Assembly (NCBI GenBank): GCA_019359515.1
Contig: JAHHHC010000002.1
Coordinates: forward strand, 248,001 to 312,000
Length of the DNA: 64,000 bases
Source: Desmonostoc vinosum HA7617-LM4
GTDB taxonomy: Bacteria > Cyanobacteriota > Cyanobacteriia > Cyanobacteriales > Nostocaceae
Direction: 5' to 3'
A program made the translations under genes and the position numbers. This document shows positions 26,154 through 35,095 of this stretch, in pieces. How positions within the stretch are numbered: position 1 is the first letter of the stretch; each line of letters starts with the position of its first letter. The notes under the pieces are model-generated. The model searched no databases. It worked only from the letters and a program-made list of their open reading frames with translations, and had not been told where the DNA came from.

Positions 26154-27206
26154 ATGCAAATAGATGTTACATCATTTACCGTAAACAAACGATTTCCCTT
26201 GACCATCAGCCGAGGAACAACGGCACAAACAACGAATATATGGGTGAAAATTTCCCAAGATGGGATTGAAGGTTGGGGAGAGGCATCACCCTTTAGTGTG
26301 GGCAATTACTCACAATCAACTGATACAATCAGAATCGCATTACAGCAAGTCGTACCTGCGTTGCAAGGATTCAACCCTTTACAACGGCAGCAAGTTGAGC
26401 AAGTGCTAACCCAATTTCAAGTTCCTTGTTCGGTTAGGGCAGCATTGGATATGGCGATGCATGACTGGCTTGGCAAGTATGTAGGTTTACCACTGTGGCA
26501 AATCTGGGGACTCGATCGCAATGTGATAGTACCAACTTCGGTAACAATTGGGATTAATTCACCAGAGGGAGCCAAAGCAAGGGCACGGGATTGGTTACAA
26601 TTTATGAATGTTCAGCTGTTTAAGGTGAAATTAGGTAGCCCAGATGGCATAGACGCAGATCGAAAAATGCTATTAGCGGTACGAGAACAAGCACCTGATC
26701 TGGAATTTTTCGTTGATGCCAACGGGGGTTGGAATTTGATAGATGCGATTGAGATGTGTAGTTGGCTAGCTGATTTAGGTATAAAGTATGTAGAACAGCC
26801 ACTGCCACGAGGAGAGGAAAAAAACTTAACAAAACTCAAAGAGCATTCGCCTCTACCTATTTTTGCTGATGAAAGTTGTTTTACCAGCGCTGACATTCCT
26901 CATCTAGCAAACTGCGTGAATGGTATTAACATTAAATTGATGAAATCAGGGGGTTTAACTGAGGCAATGCGGATGGTACACACAGCACGAAGTTGTGGTT
27001 TGCAAGTAATGTTCGGTTGCTACTCAGATAGTACTTTAGCAAATACAGCCGCTGCTCAGTTAGCACCACTAGCTGATTATTTAGATTTAGACAGTCACCT
27101 AAACTTAATTGATGACCCCTTCACGGGTGCATTGATGCAAGAAGGAAGAATATTACCAAACGATTTACCAGGCTTGGGGGTACAACACAGTGCGTCTGTC
27201 GCTTAA
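26154..27206 (+). CDS. enolase-superfamily epimerase (dipeptide epimerase / DgcA-like)
   Basis: 350 residues. The capping domain (GWGEASPF, SVRAALDMAMHDW) is followed by a barrel with the muconate-lactonizing subgroup pattern: Lys base in LFKVKLG, metal ligands in FFVDANGGW, YVEQPLP and IFADES, and second Lys in INIKLMKSGG. Relatives epimerize L-Ala-D/L-Glu or, as DgcA, racemize N-acetyl-D-Glu. The 17-base overlap with a DUF1611 gene, the DgcN family, favours the DgcA-like role. Acts in the cytosol on D-Glu-containing compounds, perhaps from peptidoglycan turnover. Exact substrate not proven. Confidence 0.88.
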   Translation: MQIDVTSFTVNKRFPLTISRGTTAQTTNIWVKISQDGIEGWGEASPFSVGNYSQSTDTIRIALQQVVPALQGFNPLQRQQVEQVLTQFQVPCSVRAALDMAMHDWLGKYVGLPLWQIWGLDRNVIVPTSVTIGINSPEGAKARARDWLQFMNVQLFKVKLGSPDGIDADRKMLLAVREQAPDLEFFVDANGGWNLIDAIEMCSWLADLGIKYVEQPLPRGEEKNLTKLKEHSPLPIFADESCFTSADIPHLANCVNGINIKLMKSGGLTEAMRMVHTARSCGLQVMFGCYSDSTLANTAAAQLAPLADYLDLDSHLNLIDDPFTGALMQEGRILPNDLPGLGVQHSASVA

Positions 27207-28236
27207 TCAACGAGTTGCTATCTTATTACATGAAGGAGTCACCGGCCCCCAGGGCAAAACCGGACTATCAATTTTACGCTATAGCGAAGCCCCGATAGTA
27301 ACACTAATCGATCGCGAGTGTGCGGGTAAATCTCTAGTAGAACTCACAGGTATCAAGCGTGAAGTACCGATTGTAGCATCGGTAGCAGCAGCATTAGAAT
27401 ACAAACCCGAGGTTTTGGTGATTGGGATTGCGCCAAAGGGTGGTGGTGTACCAGATGATTATTGGTTAGAAATTAAACATGCCCTAAAATTTGGTATGTC
27501 TTTAGTCAATGGTTTGCACACACCAATGGCAAACATGCCAGAGTTAAATGCCCTATTGCAACCAGGGCAAATAATTTGGGATGTACGCAGAGAACCACCA
27601 AATTTAGAGGTTGCTAGTGCCATAGCACGTACTCTTCCCTGTCGGCGAGTGCTGACTGTAGGAACTGACATGGCGATCGGTAAAATGTCTACAAGTTTAG
27701 AACTACATTGGGCGTCAAAACTGCGGGGCTGGCGTTCTAAGTTCATCGCTACGGGTCAAACTGGTTTAATGCTAGAAGGAGATGGCATAGCTTTAGATGC
27801 AGTCCGGGTAGACTTTGCCGCTGGTGCTGTCGAACAAATAGTCATGCGCTATGGTAAAAACTACGACATCCTTCATGTCGAAGGTCAAGGTTCGTTACTT
27901 CATCCTGGTTCCACAGCAACCTTACCCTTAATTCGTGGTTCTCAACCAACTCAACTAGTATTAGTGCATCGAGCCGGACAAACTCATAACCGTAATAATC
28001 CCTATGTACCCATTCCATCTTTACCAGAAGTAATCCGGCTTTATGAGACTGTTGCAAGTGCTGGGGGTGCTTTTGGGAAAGTGCCAGTAGTTGGTATAGC
28101 GTTGAATACTGCACACTTAGATGAGATTAAGGCTAAAGAGGCGATCGCGCAAACAACAGCCGAAACCGGACTACCATGTACAGATGCAGTACGCTTCGAT
28201 GCTGGAGTGCTTTTAGATGCGGTAATGCAGAATTAG
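27190..28236 (+). CDS. DUF1611 protein (DgcN-like N-acetyltransferase)
   Basis: 348 residues from GTG 27190, with GGGGG 8 bases upstream inside the previous gene. The N-terminal Rossmann-like part (VAILLHEGVTGPQGKTGLSI) is followed by the P-loop-like core TVGTDMAIGKMST, ATGQTGLMLEGDGI, VEGQGSLLHP and HRAG, all typical of DUF1611. DgcN members acetylate D-glutamate and work with DgcA. The genes overlap by 17 bases, indicating translational coupling. D-Glu use in this organism is inferred from the pair only. Confidence 0.85.
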   Translation: MRLSLNQRVAILLHEGVTGPQGKTGLSILRYSEAPIVTLIDRECAGKSLVELTGIKREVPIVASVAAALEYKPEVLVIGIAPKGGGVPDDYWLEIKHALKFGMSLVNGLHTPMANMPELNALLQPGQIIWDVRREPPNLEVASAIARTLPCRRVLTVGTDMAIGKMSTSLELHWASKLRGWRSKFIATGQTGLMLEGDGIALDAVRVDFAAGAVEQIVMRYGKNYDILHVEGQGSLLHPGSTATLPLIRGSQPTQLVLVHRAGQTHNRNNPYVPIPSLPEVIRLYETVASAGGAFGKVPVVGIALNTAHLDEIKAKEAIAQTTAETGLPCTDAVRFDAGVLLDAVMQN

Positions 28237-28372
28237 TTGGGGAATGGGGAATGGGGAATAGTAATAAATAAAAGATAAACCCTGGTAGAAACGGGCCATA
28301 GCGCGTCTCTGCCAGGGAAATGAGACAGTAAAAAAGCAGGGGGAGAAATAAATAATTCCTAATTACGAATTA

Positions 28373-28425
28373 CGTTAGCGCAGCGGTAGCGAGTCCTCGA
28401 GCGTCATTACGAATTACGAATTCCC
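28373..28425. repeat. dispersed GC-rich element with TTACGAA flanks
   Basis: The core GTTAGCGCAGCGGTAGCGAG is flanked on both sides by ATTACGAATTACG. Related copies lie at 33947-33995 and 48417-48545. It sits just past the stop of the minus-strand surface protein gene. Confidence 0.65.
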
Positions 28426-31400
28426 CTAAGCAATACTCAAATTCACCTTCACAATAATATCGTTGAAATCATAGTCACCGCCGTGTGCTAAATCCTCAAA
28501 GCCAAAGGTGTTATCTCCTAATAGGCGAACGTGATCAGTTTGGTCTGTATTAGCCCCCAAGAATGGGAAGTAAACAGCCGGATTATTATTAGAATTACTT
28601 GCAAGAAAAGTATCAGGCGTACCATCAACAATCATGAATGGGACAAAAATACCACCAGGCTGCAAAGTGCCAGTGTAACTTGCAGCGCTTTGATTCTCCA
28701 CAGTCAAAGCAAGACCGCCTACACGGTTGCGAATAGCTGCTTCAGTATAGCCAGCTTGCCCAACCAATAAATCTGCTGTACCATCACCGTCAGTGTCAAT
28801 ACCACCATCCTCATCAATTACCTGATAAAAGCCGATAAAGTTGTTGTGAACAGCTTCTCTATTGACAACAAACTCAGCATTTACTACTTGTGTAACATCT
28901 CGCAAATCAAGAACTTCGCCTTGTGGTTTTCCTTGTAAACCTGTACCTAAAACTAAATCATCATCCGTGACATTTGCCGTCACCACCAAATCTTGGAAAT
29001 CATCAGTGTTAGCACCTTGGGCATCCCTCCAACCGAGAGAAAACCCTCCATCCTCTAAGTTTTTGATGTTGAAACTAGCATCAGAGGAAAAGAGTACATC
29101 ATCGAGACTACCTTCTCCACTCATCACCTCATCAAGAGTGCTGTTGCGTACAATAAAAAATCGCAAACGTTCGCTAGAATCGACTTCTAGTAGGCGCGTT
29201 GCTTTGTTAATAAACCCGTTGGGAATTTTAACAATAGTGGAAAATAACACCTGAGAACGCTCTAAAGCCGCTTCGGTATAACCTTCTTCACCAGGACCAA
29301 TACCATCAATTGTCCCTTCTTCATCGTCAACGATGAATACTCCCAATTCATTAAGTAGGTTAGAACTTTGTCCAGTCAGCTTGATTGAGAGTTTGGCTTT
29401 TTCGTTGTCACTGTTGACAATAAAGACATCTTTGTCATTAACCTTGGTTAATTTTGTTGGCACATCAATATCAGTGACATTGATCATAAACTCTTCTTCT
29501 TTAGAGTTCATAGCAGTGTCAGTTGCTTTGACACGGATGTTGTAACTAGGCTTAGTTTCAAAGTTCGGAGATTTCCTGATAAACAGCTTATTGCCTTTAA
29601 TGATGAAAACCGGATTATCAGTATCACCAGTTCCGGCAACTAAATCATAAGTCAACGGGTCGTTTTCATCCGGGTTATCAGTTGAGAAAGCTCCAATTTC
29701 CTTATTCTTCGGTGCGTTATCGTCAACCTCTGTATTGCTTAACATCAATGTTGTGAAGGATTCATTAATATCGTTGATATTAATGACAAACTCTTTTTCT
29801 TCAGGAGTGTTAGAACCATCCGACACACTCACACGGATTTTGTAACTAGTTTTAGTTTCATAGTCTGGGGAAGAGTTGAATTGCAATTTATCCCCATCAA
29901 TAGTGAAAGCACCATTATCATCACTACCTGTGCCAGTTACAAAGCTGTAGGTTAATGTATTGCCTTCTTCATCGGTGCTGGAGAAGGTAGCAATGTCGGT
30001 AGATGCTGCTACATTTTCGTCTACACTTATGGGACTCAATGCAAAATCAGTGGGCGGTTCGTTGATGTCATTAATATCAATGACAAACTCTTGTTCTTCA
30101 GGAGTGTTAAAACCATCCGATACACTTACACGGATTTTGTAACTAGTTTTAGTTTCATAATCTGGGGAAAAATTGAATTGCAGTTCATTCCCATTAATAG
30201 TGAAAGCATCGTTATCATCATCACCCATGCCGGCAACAAAACTGTAAGTTAATGTTTGACCTTCAGGGTCAGTGACCGAAAAGGTAGTAACGACAGTGGA
30301 TGTTTCTATGTTTTCGTTAACAGCTATTGGTGTAACTGGAGTTGATATAAAGCCTGTAGGAGGTTCATTAATATCGTTGATATTAATGACAAACTCTTTT
30401 TCTTCAGGAGTGTTAAAACCATCCGACACACTCACACGGATTTTGTAACTAGTTTTAGTTTCATAGTCTGGGGAAGAGTTAAATCGCAGCTTATTGCCAC
30501 CGTTAATAGTGAAAGCACCATTATCATCACTACCTGTGCCAGCAACCAATGTATAAGTTAATGTTTGACCTTCAGGGTCAGTGCTGGAGAAAGTAATAAT
30601 GTCGGTAGATACTGGTATGTTCTCGTCAACATTTACTGGACTTGGATTTGATGCAAAATCAGTGGGAGGTTCGTTGATATTGGTAATGCTGATAGTCAAC
30701 GCCTCTTCGTAATATTCTCCCGCAGCGTCTGTTGTTCTGACACGAATGCTGTAACTAGTTTGGGTTTCATAGTCTGGGGAAGAATTGAATTGCAGTTGAT
30801 TTCCGTTAATAGTGAAAGCACCATTATTGGTATCACCCGCACCAGAAACCAAGGTATAGGTGAATGATGTATCGACTGTATCTGAGTCAGTGGTTGAGAA
30901 AGTAGCAACGTCGGTAGATGCGGCGATGTTTTCGTTGAAACTTGTTGGACTCAGACTCAAGTCTGTGGGAGCATTGTTAATTCTGTAGCGTACTATGGCA
31001 AAGCTACCCCCACTGTTACCAGCTACGAGAATCTTGCCATCTGATTGTAGGGCAATGCTTCTACCAATGTCGTTGCTGCCAAGACCTGTAATGACGATGC
31101 CATTAGTGTCAAAGGTAGTGTCAAGAACGCCATTAGAGGTGTAACGTACCAAAGCAAAGTTACCACCACTGTTACCAGCTACAAGAATCTTGCCGTCAGG
31201 TTGCAGGATAACACTTCTACCAATATCGTTGCCGCCAAGACCAGTTACAACCTTGCCACCACTACCAAAGGTATTGTCGAGACTGCCATTGGTGTTATAA
31301 CGTGCAATAGCAAAGCTACCATCGCTATTTCCTGCTACAACAATCTTGCCATCAGGTTGCAGGATAATGCTTCTGCCAACATCGTTGCCATCAAAATCAG

Positions 31401-31884
31401 TAGTGAGCCTGCCATCACCATCAAAGGTATTGTCAAGTGAGCCGTTGGAGTTGTAACGTGCTATGGCAAAGTTACCGTTGCTTTGTCCTGCTACAAGAAT
31501 TTTGCCATTGGCTACTTGTTGTACAACAACACTGTAGCCACCATCAGAACCACCAAAATCTGTAACGACTCTGCCATTAACACCAAAGCTGTTGTCATGA
31601 TCACCATCTGTTCTGTAACGTGCTAAAGCAAAGTTACCGTTGCTTTCTCCTGCTGAGAGAATCTTGCCATCTGATTGTATGGCAACGCCGTAGGCAATGT
31701 CGGTGCCACCAAGAAAACCATGAGTATTCTTACCATCACTATCAAAGCTGCTGTCAAGAGTACCATTGACTAGATAACGTGCTACGACAAAGTCATCGCC
31801 GCTTTTACCCACCACAACAATTTTGCCGTCGCTTTGCACAGCCACGCCATAGCCTGCCTCGGTGTCAGCAAAATCAGTAGTCAA
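28426..31884 (-). CDS. delta-60, cadherin-like and DUF4114 part of a frameshifted surface protein
   Basis: 1152 codons from a TTG. Residues about 1-310 are delta-60 beta-propeller-like repeats (SDGKILVAGNSGGNFALVRY, LDNTFDGDG). Then come five cadherin-like repeats of about 100 residues (PTDFALSPISVDENVAASTD...YETKTSYKIRVSVSDG). Two DUF4114 modules follow, the last ending FGFEDLAHGGDYDFNDIIVK. Repeat identity at DNA level is high, favouring slippage and recombination. The frame continues an N-terminal part at 31881-32678 but is out of register by a short deletion at about 31880. A start here at TTG would give a protein without the DUF4347 leader, so this is probably a broken gene. Confidence 0.8.
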   Translation of the reverse strand: MTTDFADTEAGYGVAVQSDGKIVVVGKSGDDFVVARYLVNGTLDSSFDSDGKNTHGFLGGTDIAYGVAIQSDGKILSAGESNGNFALARYRTDGDHDNSFGVNGRVVTDFGGSDGGYSVVVQQVANGKILVAGQSNGNFAIARYNSNGSLDNTFDGDGRLTTDFDGNDVGRSIILQPDGKIVVAGNSDGSFAIARYNTNGSLDNTFGSGGKVVTGLGGNDIGRSVILQPDGKILVAGNSGGNFALVRYTSNGVLDTTFDTNGIVITGLGSNDIGRSIALQSDGKILVAGNSGGSFAIVRYRINNAPTDLSLSPTSFNENIAASTDVATFSTTDSDTVDTSFTYTLVSGAGDTNNGAFTINGNQLQFNSSPDYETQTSYSIRVRTTDAAGEYYEEALTISITNINEPPTDFASNPSPVNVDENIPVSTDIITFSSTDPEGQTLTYTLVAGTGSDDNGAFTINGGNKLRFNSSPDYETKTSYKIRVSVSDGFNTPEEKEFVININDINEPPTGFISTPVTPIAVNENIETSTVVTTFSVTDPEGQTLTYSFVAGMGDDDNDAFTINGNELQFNFSPDYETKTSYKIRVSVSDGFNTPEEQEFVIDINDINEPPTDFALSPISVDENVAASTDIATFSSTDEEGNTLTYSFVTGTGSDDNGAFTIDGDKLQFNSSPDYETKTSYKIRVSVSDGSNTPEEKEFVININDINESFTTLMLSNTEVDDNAPKNKEIGAFSTDNPDENDPLTYDLVAGTGDTDNPVFIIKGNKLFIRKSPNFETKPSYNIRVKATDTAMNSKEEEFMINVTDIDVPTKLTKVNDKDVFIVNSDNEKAKLSIKLTGQSSNLLNELGVFIVDDEEGTIDGIGPGEEGYTEAALERSQVLFSTIVKIPNGFINKATRLLEVDSSERLRFFIVRNSTLDEVMSGEGSLDDVLFSSDASFNIKNLEDGGFSLGWRDAQGANTDDFQDLVVTANVTDDDLVLGTGLQGKPQGEVLDLRDVTQVVNAEFVVNREAVHNNFIGFYQVIDEDGGIDTDGDGTADLLVGQAGYTEAAIRNRVGGLALTVENQSAASYTGTLQPGGIFVPFMIVDGTPDTFLASNSNNNPAVYFPFLGANTDQTDHVRLLGDNTFGFEDLAHGGDYDFNDIIVKVNLSIA

Positions 31885-32678
31885 CCATCACCGTCAAAGG
31901 TGTTGTCAAGAGTACCATTGACTAGATAACGTGCAACAGCCAAGTTACCACTGCTTTCTCCCGCAACGATAATCTTGCCGTTGCTTGTTTGCACGACTAT
32001 GCTATTTCCAATATCGACGCCACCAAAACCAGTCTTGACTATGCCATCGCCATCAAAGCTAATGTCAGGAAGTACTACAGATAAAACTGAGCTGTAAGCT
32101 GCCATTACTTCTGGCTCAAATGCCAGAGGCGCTACAACTTCCCCTGTACTCACTTCTAGTTCCCAGTCACCACCCAATGCAGCGCTTCCTGTTAAGTCAT
32201 CAGATGCGGCGACTACTGCACCTGTGAGTTCGCTCAAGCGCTCAATAAGTGCCATACCTTGCTGTGTATGGGCGACTTCGCAACCATACAGCAGTAATTG
32301 GGCATTTGCGCTCAAGGCATTTGCCCAACCCATGAGTTGTTCAGTATAACAATTAATTGTTTCGTAGCTAAGTTGACTATTACCTAAATATATGCATCCT
32401 GGTGCGCCGTGGGAAACAATGTGTAAGCTGTTGATTTCCTGATGAGATGCCAGAACTTGGCTTATTTCTTCAATACTATCTTGCTCAGTGTTTAAGATGA
32501 CAACACAAGTGTTTGGTAACACACCCGCTACTAGGCTTTGATAATCCTCTACCTGTGGGTCGATAAAAACTAAACGTTCTGTGGGCTGTTGTTGGTACAA
32601 ATCTTGAGTGGGGTAGATAGTCATACTGACCAGCGTTTTACCAAGTAATGTTTTTATTAGTACTTTTTTATTCCTCAC
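31881..32678 (-). CDS. DUF4347 N-terminal part of a frameshifted surface protein
   Basis: 265 codons from GTG 32678, or more likely ATG 32624 (MTIYPTQD), since DUF4347 proteins begin near there. The DUF4347 domain is clear: LVFIDPQVEDYQSLVAGVLP, INSLHIVSHGAPG, LLLYGCEVA, GSAALGGDWELE. It is followed by the first delta-60 repeat (NGKIIVAGESSGNLAVARY). The frame stops at 31881 after TFDGDG. Comparison with the sister repeat at about 31395-31410 shows four bases missing, so reading should continue RLTTDFADTEAG in the next gene part. Related proteins are exported adhesin-like giants with a self-processing leader. Confidence 0.75.
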   Translation of the reverse strand: MRNKKVLIKTLLGKTLVSMTIYPTQDLYQQQPTERLVFIDPQVEDYQSLVAGVLPNTCVVILNTEQDSIEEISQVLASHQEINSLHIVSHGAPGCIYLGNSQLSYETINCYTEQLMGWANALSANAQLLLYGCEVAHTQQGMALIERLSELTGAVVAASDDLTGSAALGGDWELEVSTGEVVAPLAFEPEVMAAYSSVLSVVLPDISFDGDGIVKTGFGGVDIGNSIVVQTSNGKIIVAGESSGNLAVARYLVNGTLDNTFDGDG

Positions 32679-33302
32679 AAATAATTTCTACTAAATACTG
32701 AGATTATGTGTAGGAATTCTGAGATTTTGTGAAGAAACAAATATAAATGTATGTAAGCTAATGACTTATTGAGTTCAGTAGATTTACTAGTATGTAGCCA
32801 AAATAGAATAATTACTTTCAATAAATATTTGGTGTTGTTCAGCGAGGAAATTGATGCATAAAAGGGAACAAGAAACAGGACTGAAATTTCTTTGTGTGGA
32901 GACATACCCCAATACGGTTCAGTTAAGAAGATATGTAGGTTGGGTTGTAGCTTGCTTAAGCGTAGGGGTACGAAGTGAAACCCAGCTCCCATTGAAGTAA
33001 GAAATAAATGTCTAGACTTGTCTAGAATTTATATAGCAGACATACTCCTTCTATCACTCTGAGGAAATAAAAATAAATGTAGCAGCCGTCTTACTACGCG
33101 AAACACGGAAACGTTGAGGCGGAAGTTGCTACAGGTTACGCGAAACACGGCTTTTGACTCTTGACTATTAACCAGTCCCCATTACCCCTAATCCCCACTC
33201 CCTCCGGGAGCGGGGGCCCCGAGTTCCCCAGTCCACCATAGGAAAAAGGACAAGAGGATGAAGTTTTTCCCCTTGTCCCATCTTCTTTCTGCAAGAAGTC
33301 TG
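32679..33302. other. gene-free stretch
   Basis: No credible gene; the minus-strand frame at 32675-32992 has no family features. 33070-33160 is a GC-rich dispersed element with two ACGCGAAACACGG copies. 33170-33235 is a CCCCAGTCC-type run. An IS5-type end, TTCTGCAAGAAGTCT, lies at 33286-33301, just before the Coq4-like stop codon. The promoter of the surface protein lies at the low end. Confidence 0.5.
33286..33301 (-). repeat. IS5-type terminal repeat, solo partial copy
   Basis: Reverse complement AGACTTCTTGCAGAA matches the first 15 bases of the terminal repeat with one or two changes. It touches the stop of the Coq4-like gene. Confidence 0.5.
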
Positions 33303-33821
33303 TTATTTATTGATTACGGAAAATATTTTTTGCACATCAGTTAAGGATAAATGCCACAACAGCTCTGGTTGCCAAGTATCCGGGTCAAACTGAGAGTGAC
33401 GACCGCGTTGGTATGCTTGCCAGAGCCGACTCCAACTAAATTGTTGTTGATAATTTAGGTTTTGATGAATTACTCGCAACAATCCTAACCCTAACAAAAC
33501 GTTAGTTAGTTGCAGCTTTGCTCCTAATAAAAATGCTTGTATTTCGGCTTCACCAATGGGATCTACACCATATTCTGTTAGGATGTGAACGCCGTCATGG
33601 AGTTGTTTACGACGGCTACCTGTAGTAAAGGGTTTTAAATTGTTTTTACCAAGAAAGTCTACCCAATTTCTACCAAAAGTTCCTATAGGAAGCGATCGCA
33701 ATTTCTCTATGTCCACGATTTGCGGTACATTTAATCCCTTTACTTCAGTCATGCGATCAATTAAATCTAAAACTTGTTGCAAGCGCGGAACGGGATTTGA
33801 GGAAGTAGTAAAGGTTTGCAT
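33303..33821 (-). CDS. Coq4-like protein
   Basis: 172 residues. LRSLPIGTFGRNWVDFLGKN and the zinc motif H75-D-x2-H79 with E91 (LHDGVHILTEYGVDPIGE) match Coq4, the ubiquinone-pathway organiser and decarboxylase-hydroxylase of eukaryotes and some bacteria. Cyanobacteria make plastoquinone rather than ubiquinone, so a role in quinone handling is possible but unproven. Start ATG 33821. A solo IS5-type end touches the stop codon. Confidence 0.8.
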   Translation of the reverse strand: MQTFTTSSNPVPRLQQVLDLIDRMTEVKGLNVPQIVDIEKLRSLPIGTFGRNWVDFLGKNNLKPFTTGSRRKQLHDGVHILTEYGVDPIGEAEIQAFLLGAKLQLTNVLLGLGLLRVIHQNLNYQQQFSWSRLWQAYQRGRHSQFDPDTWQPELLWHLSLTDVQKIFSVINK

Positions 33822-33946
33822 AGTCGAAATATGAAATTTTGTAAGGTGGGAAAAAACCCACCCTAACTGTTGCTATTTGTTTTGAAAATAGAAAATGGGA
33901 AAGAGTAAATAGATTGGAAATTCATTAAACTACAAATTACGAATTA

Positions 33947-33995
33947 CGCGTTTCGCAGCGGTAGCAATGTAGAAGCGTTATTACGAATTACGAAT
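33947..33995. repeat. dispersed GC-rich element with TTACGAA flanks
   Basis: GCGTTTCGCAGCGGTAGCAA flanked by ATTACGAATTACG, like 28373-28425. It lies just past the stop of the small exported protein gene. Confidence 0.6.
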
Positions 33996-34000
33996 TTGTA

Positions 34001-34300
34001 TTAGTTGCGCTTATATCGATATATAGTGCGAGAAAAATTATTTTGTTGTTGGTTGAGTCGTCGTCGTTCACGAGGAGTTAGGCGTCCACCGTCAAGCAAA
34101 TTGCGCCTACGTGCAGCTTCAAGAGCTGCTTGTCGGCGTTTGAGATTGCGTAGTTCGGCTCTATTTATAGAGCCATTTCTAACACCATTGTAGATACGTT
34201 GATTCTGCCTAACTTCACGATTATGTACTTCACCAGCAGAAGCTACTGTAGGCAAGAAAATCGCGGTAGCACACACAGCAGCAAAGATAAAGCGTTTCAT
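34001..34300 (-). CDS. small basic exported protein
   Basis: 99 residues. A clear signal peptide (MKRFIFAAVCATAIFLPTVASA, cleaved before GEVHN) leads a mature part rich in Arg, Asn and Gln (NLKRRQAALEAARRRN; LTPRERRRLNQQQNNF), probably two helices. The form resembles short Spy/CpxP-like periplasmic proteins, and the next gene upstream is a LTxxQ protein of that type. Function unknown. AAGGATA lies before the ATG. Confidence 0.7.
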   Translation of the reverse strand: MKRFIFAAVCATAIFLPTVASAGEVHNREVRQNQRIYNGVRNGSINRAELRNLKRRQAALEAARRRNLLDGGRLTPRERRRLNQQQNNFSRTIYRYKRN

Positions 34301-34353
34301 AGAAATATCCTTCTCAATGGTTATGTATTTGACATCAGACTTTTTGACGATAA

Positions 34354-34824
34354 TTAAGGATTGCGTTGTTGACGACGCTCTCTCCTATTTTCTTGGAATT
34401 GTTTGAGTTGTTCCTGTTGTTCGGGAGTCAGAACTGCTTGCATTTGCTGTTTTGCAGACTCGCGAATTCGACGCATTTGGGTTTTCTGTTCTTCAGTCAG
34501 ATTCAGGTTAGCAAAATCCTTACCTCGACGTGATGGACGCTGACCTGCTTGTCGTTGAGTTTGACGTGCTTCAAATGCGGCTTTTAATTTTTCTTTTTGT
34601 TCTGGGGTCAGTAGTGCTTCAATCTGGGTACGAGTGTTGCGGCGAATTTGTTGTATTTGGGCTTTTTGTGCATCGGTTAGTTCTAAATTTCGCCAGGGGC
34701 CTTTTTCTGGGGTTTCTGTACGGGTTGGAGCCGGAACAGTTGGTTGTGCTTGAGCAACAAAGGGAGTTGTAGTTAAGGTAAGAGCGATCGCACCAGCGAT
34801 GAGTGATAATGCTTTGAGTTTCAT
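34354..34824 (-). CDS. Spy/CpxP-family LTxxQ-motif periplasmic protein
   Basis: 156 residues. Signal peptide MKLKALSLIAGAIALTLTTT ending PFVAQA, then two tandem units each with LELTDAQKAQIQQIR or LNLTEEQKTQMRRIR and LLTPEQKEKLK or VLTPEQQEQLKQ. These LTxxQ repeats define the Spy/CpxP fold, which in enterobacteria is a periplasmic chaperone or stress sensor accessory. A NarL-type histidine kinase is encoded divergently 270 bp away; a link is possible. 53 bp separate it from the next small exported protein. Confidence 0.85.
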   Translation of the reverse strand: MKLKALSLIAGAIALTLTTTPFVAQAQPTVPAPTRTETPEKGPWRNLELTDAQKAQIQQIRRNTRTQIEALLTPEQKEKLKAAFEARQTQRQAGQRPSRRGKDFANLNLTEEQKTQMRRIRESAKQQMQAVLTPEQQEQLKQFQENRRERRQQRNP

Positions 34825-35095
34825 TTATTGCCTTGTGGTTTTTTGTGTTTTGATGTCACCATCATAGAAACTCACCTCTAGTAACCACATGAGGAGAAAG
34901 TCACGGTTAGACTATGACTTAAGTCATGATTCATTTCTTGCAAAAATGACTGACAATTATATGTAAATATTTGGAAATTGGGAATTGAAAATTGGATCTG
35001 GAAGATAGATTATACAAATCAATTGTCTTGTTTGAAATTCATCAAACAGCCTCAACTCGATGATTACCAATCGAAAATCTCAAGCTTAAAATTTT

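Noticed and set aside
32675-32992. 105-codon minus-strand frame upstream of the DUF4347 part
   Set aside because: No recognisable domain, AT-rich leader character, overlaps the start of the real gene.
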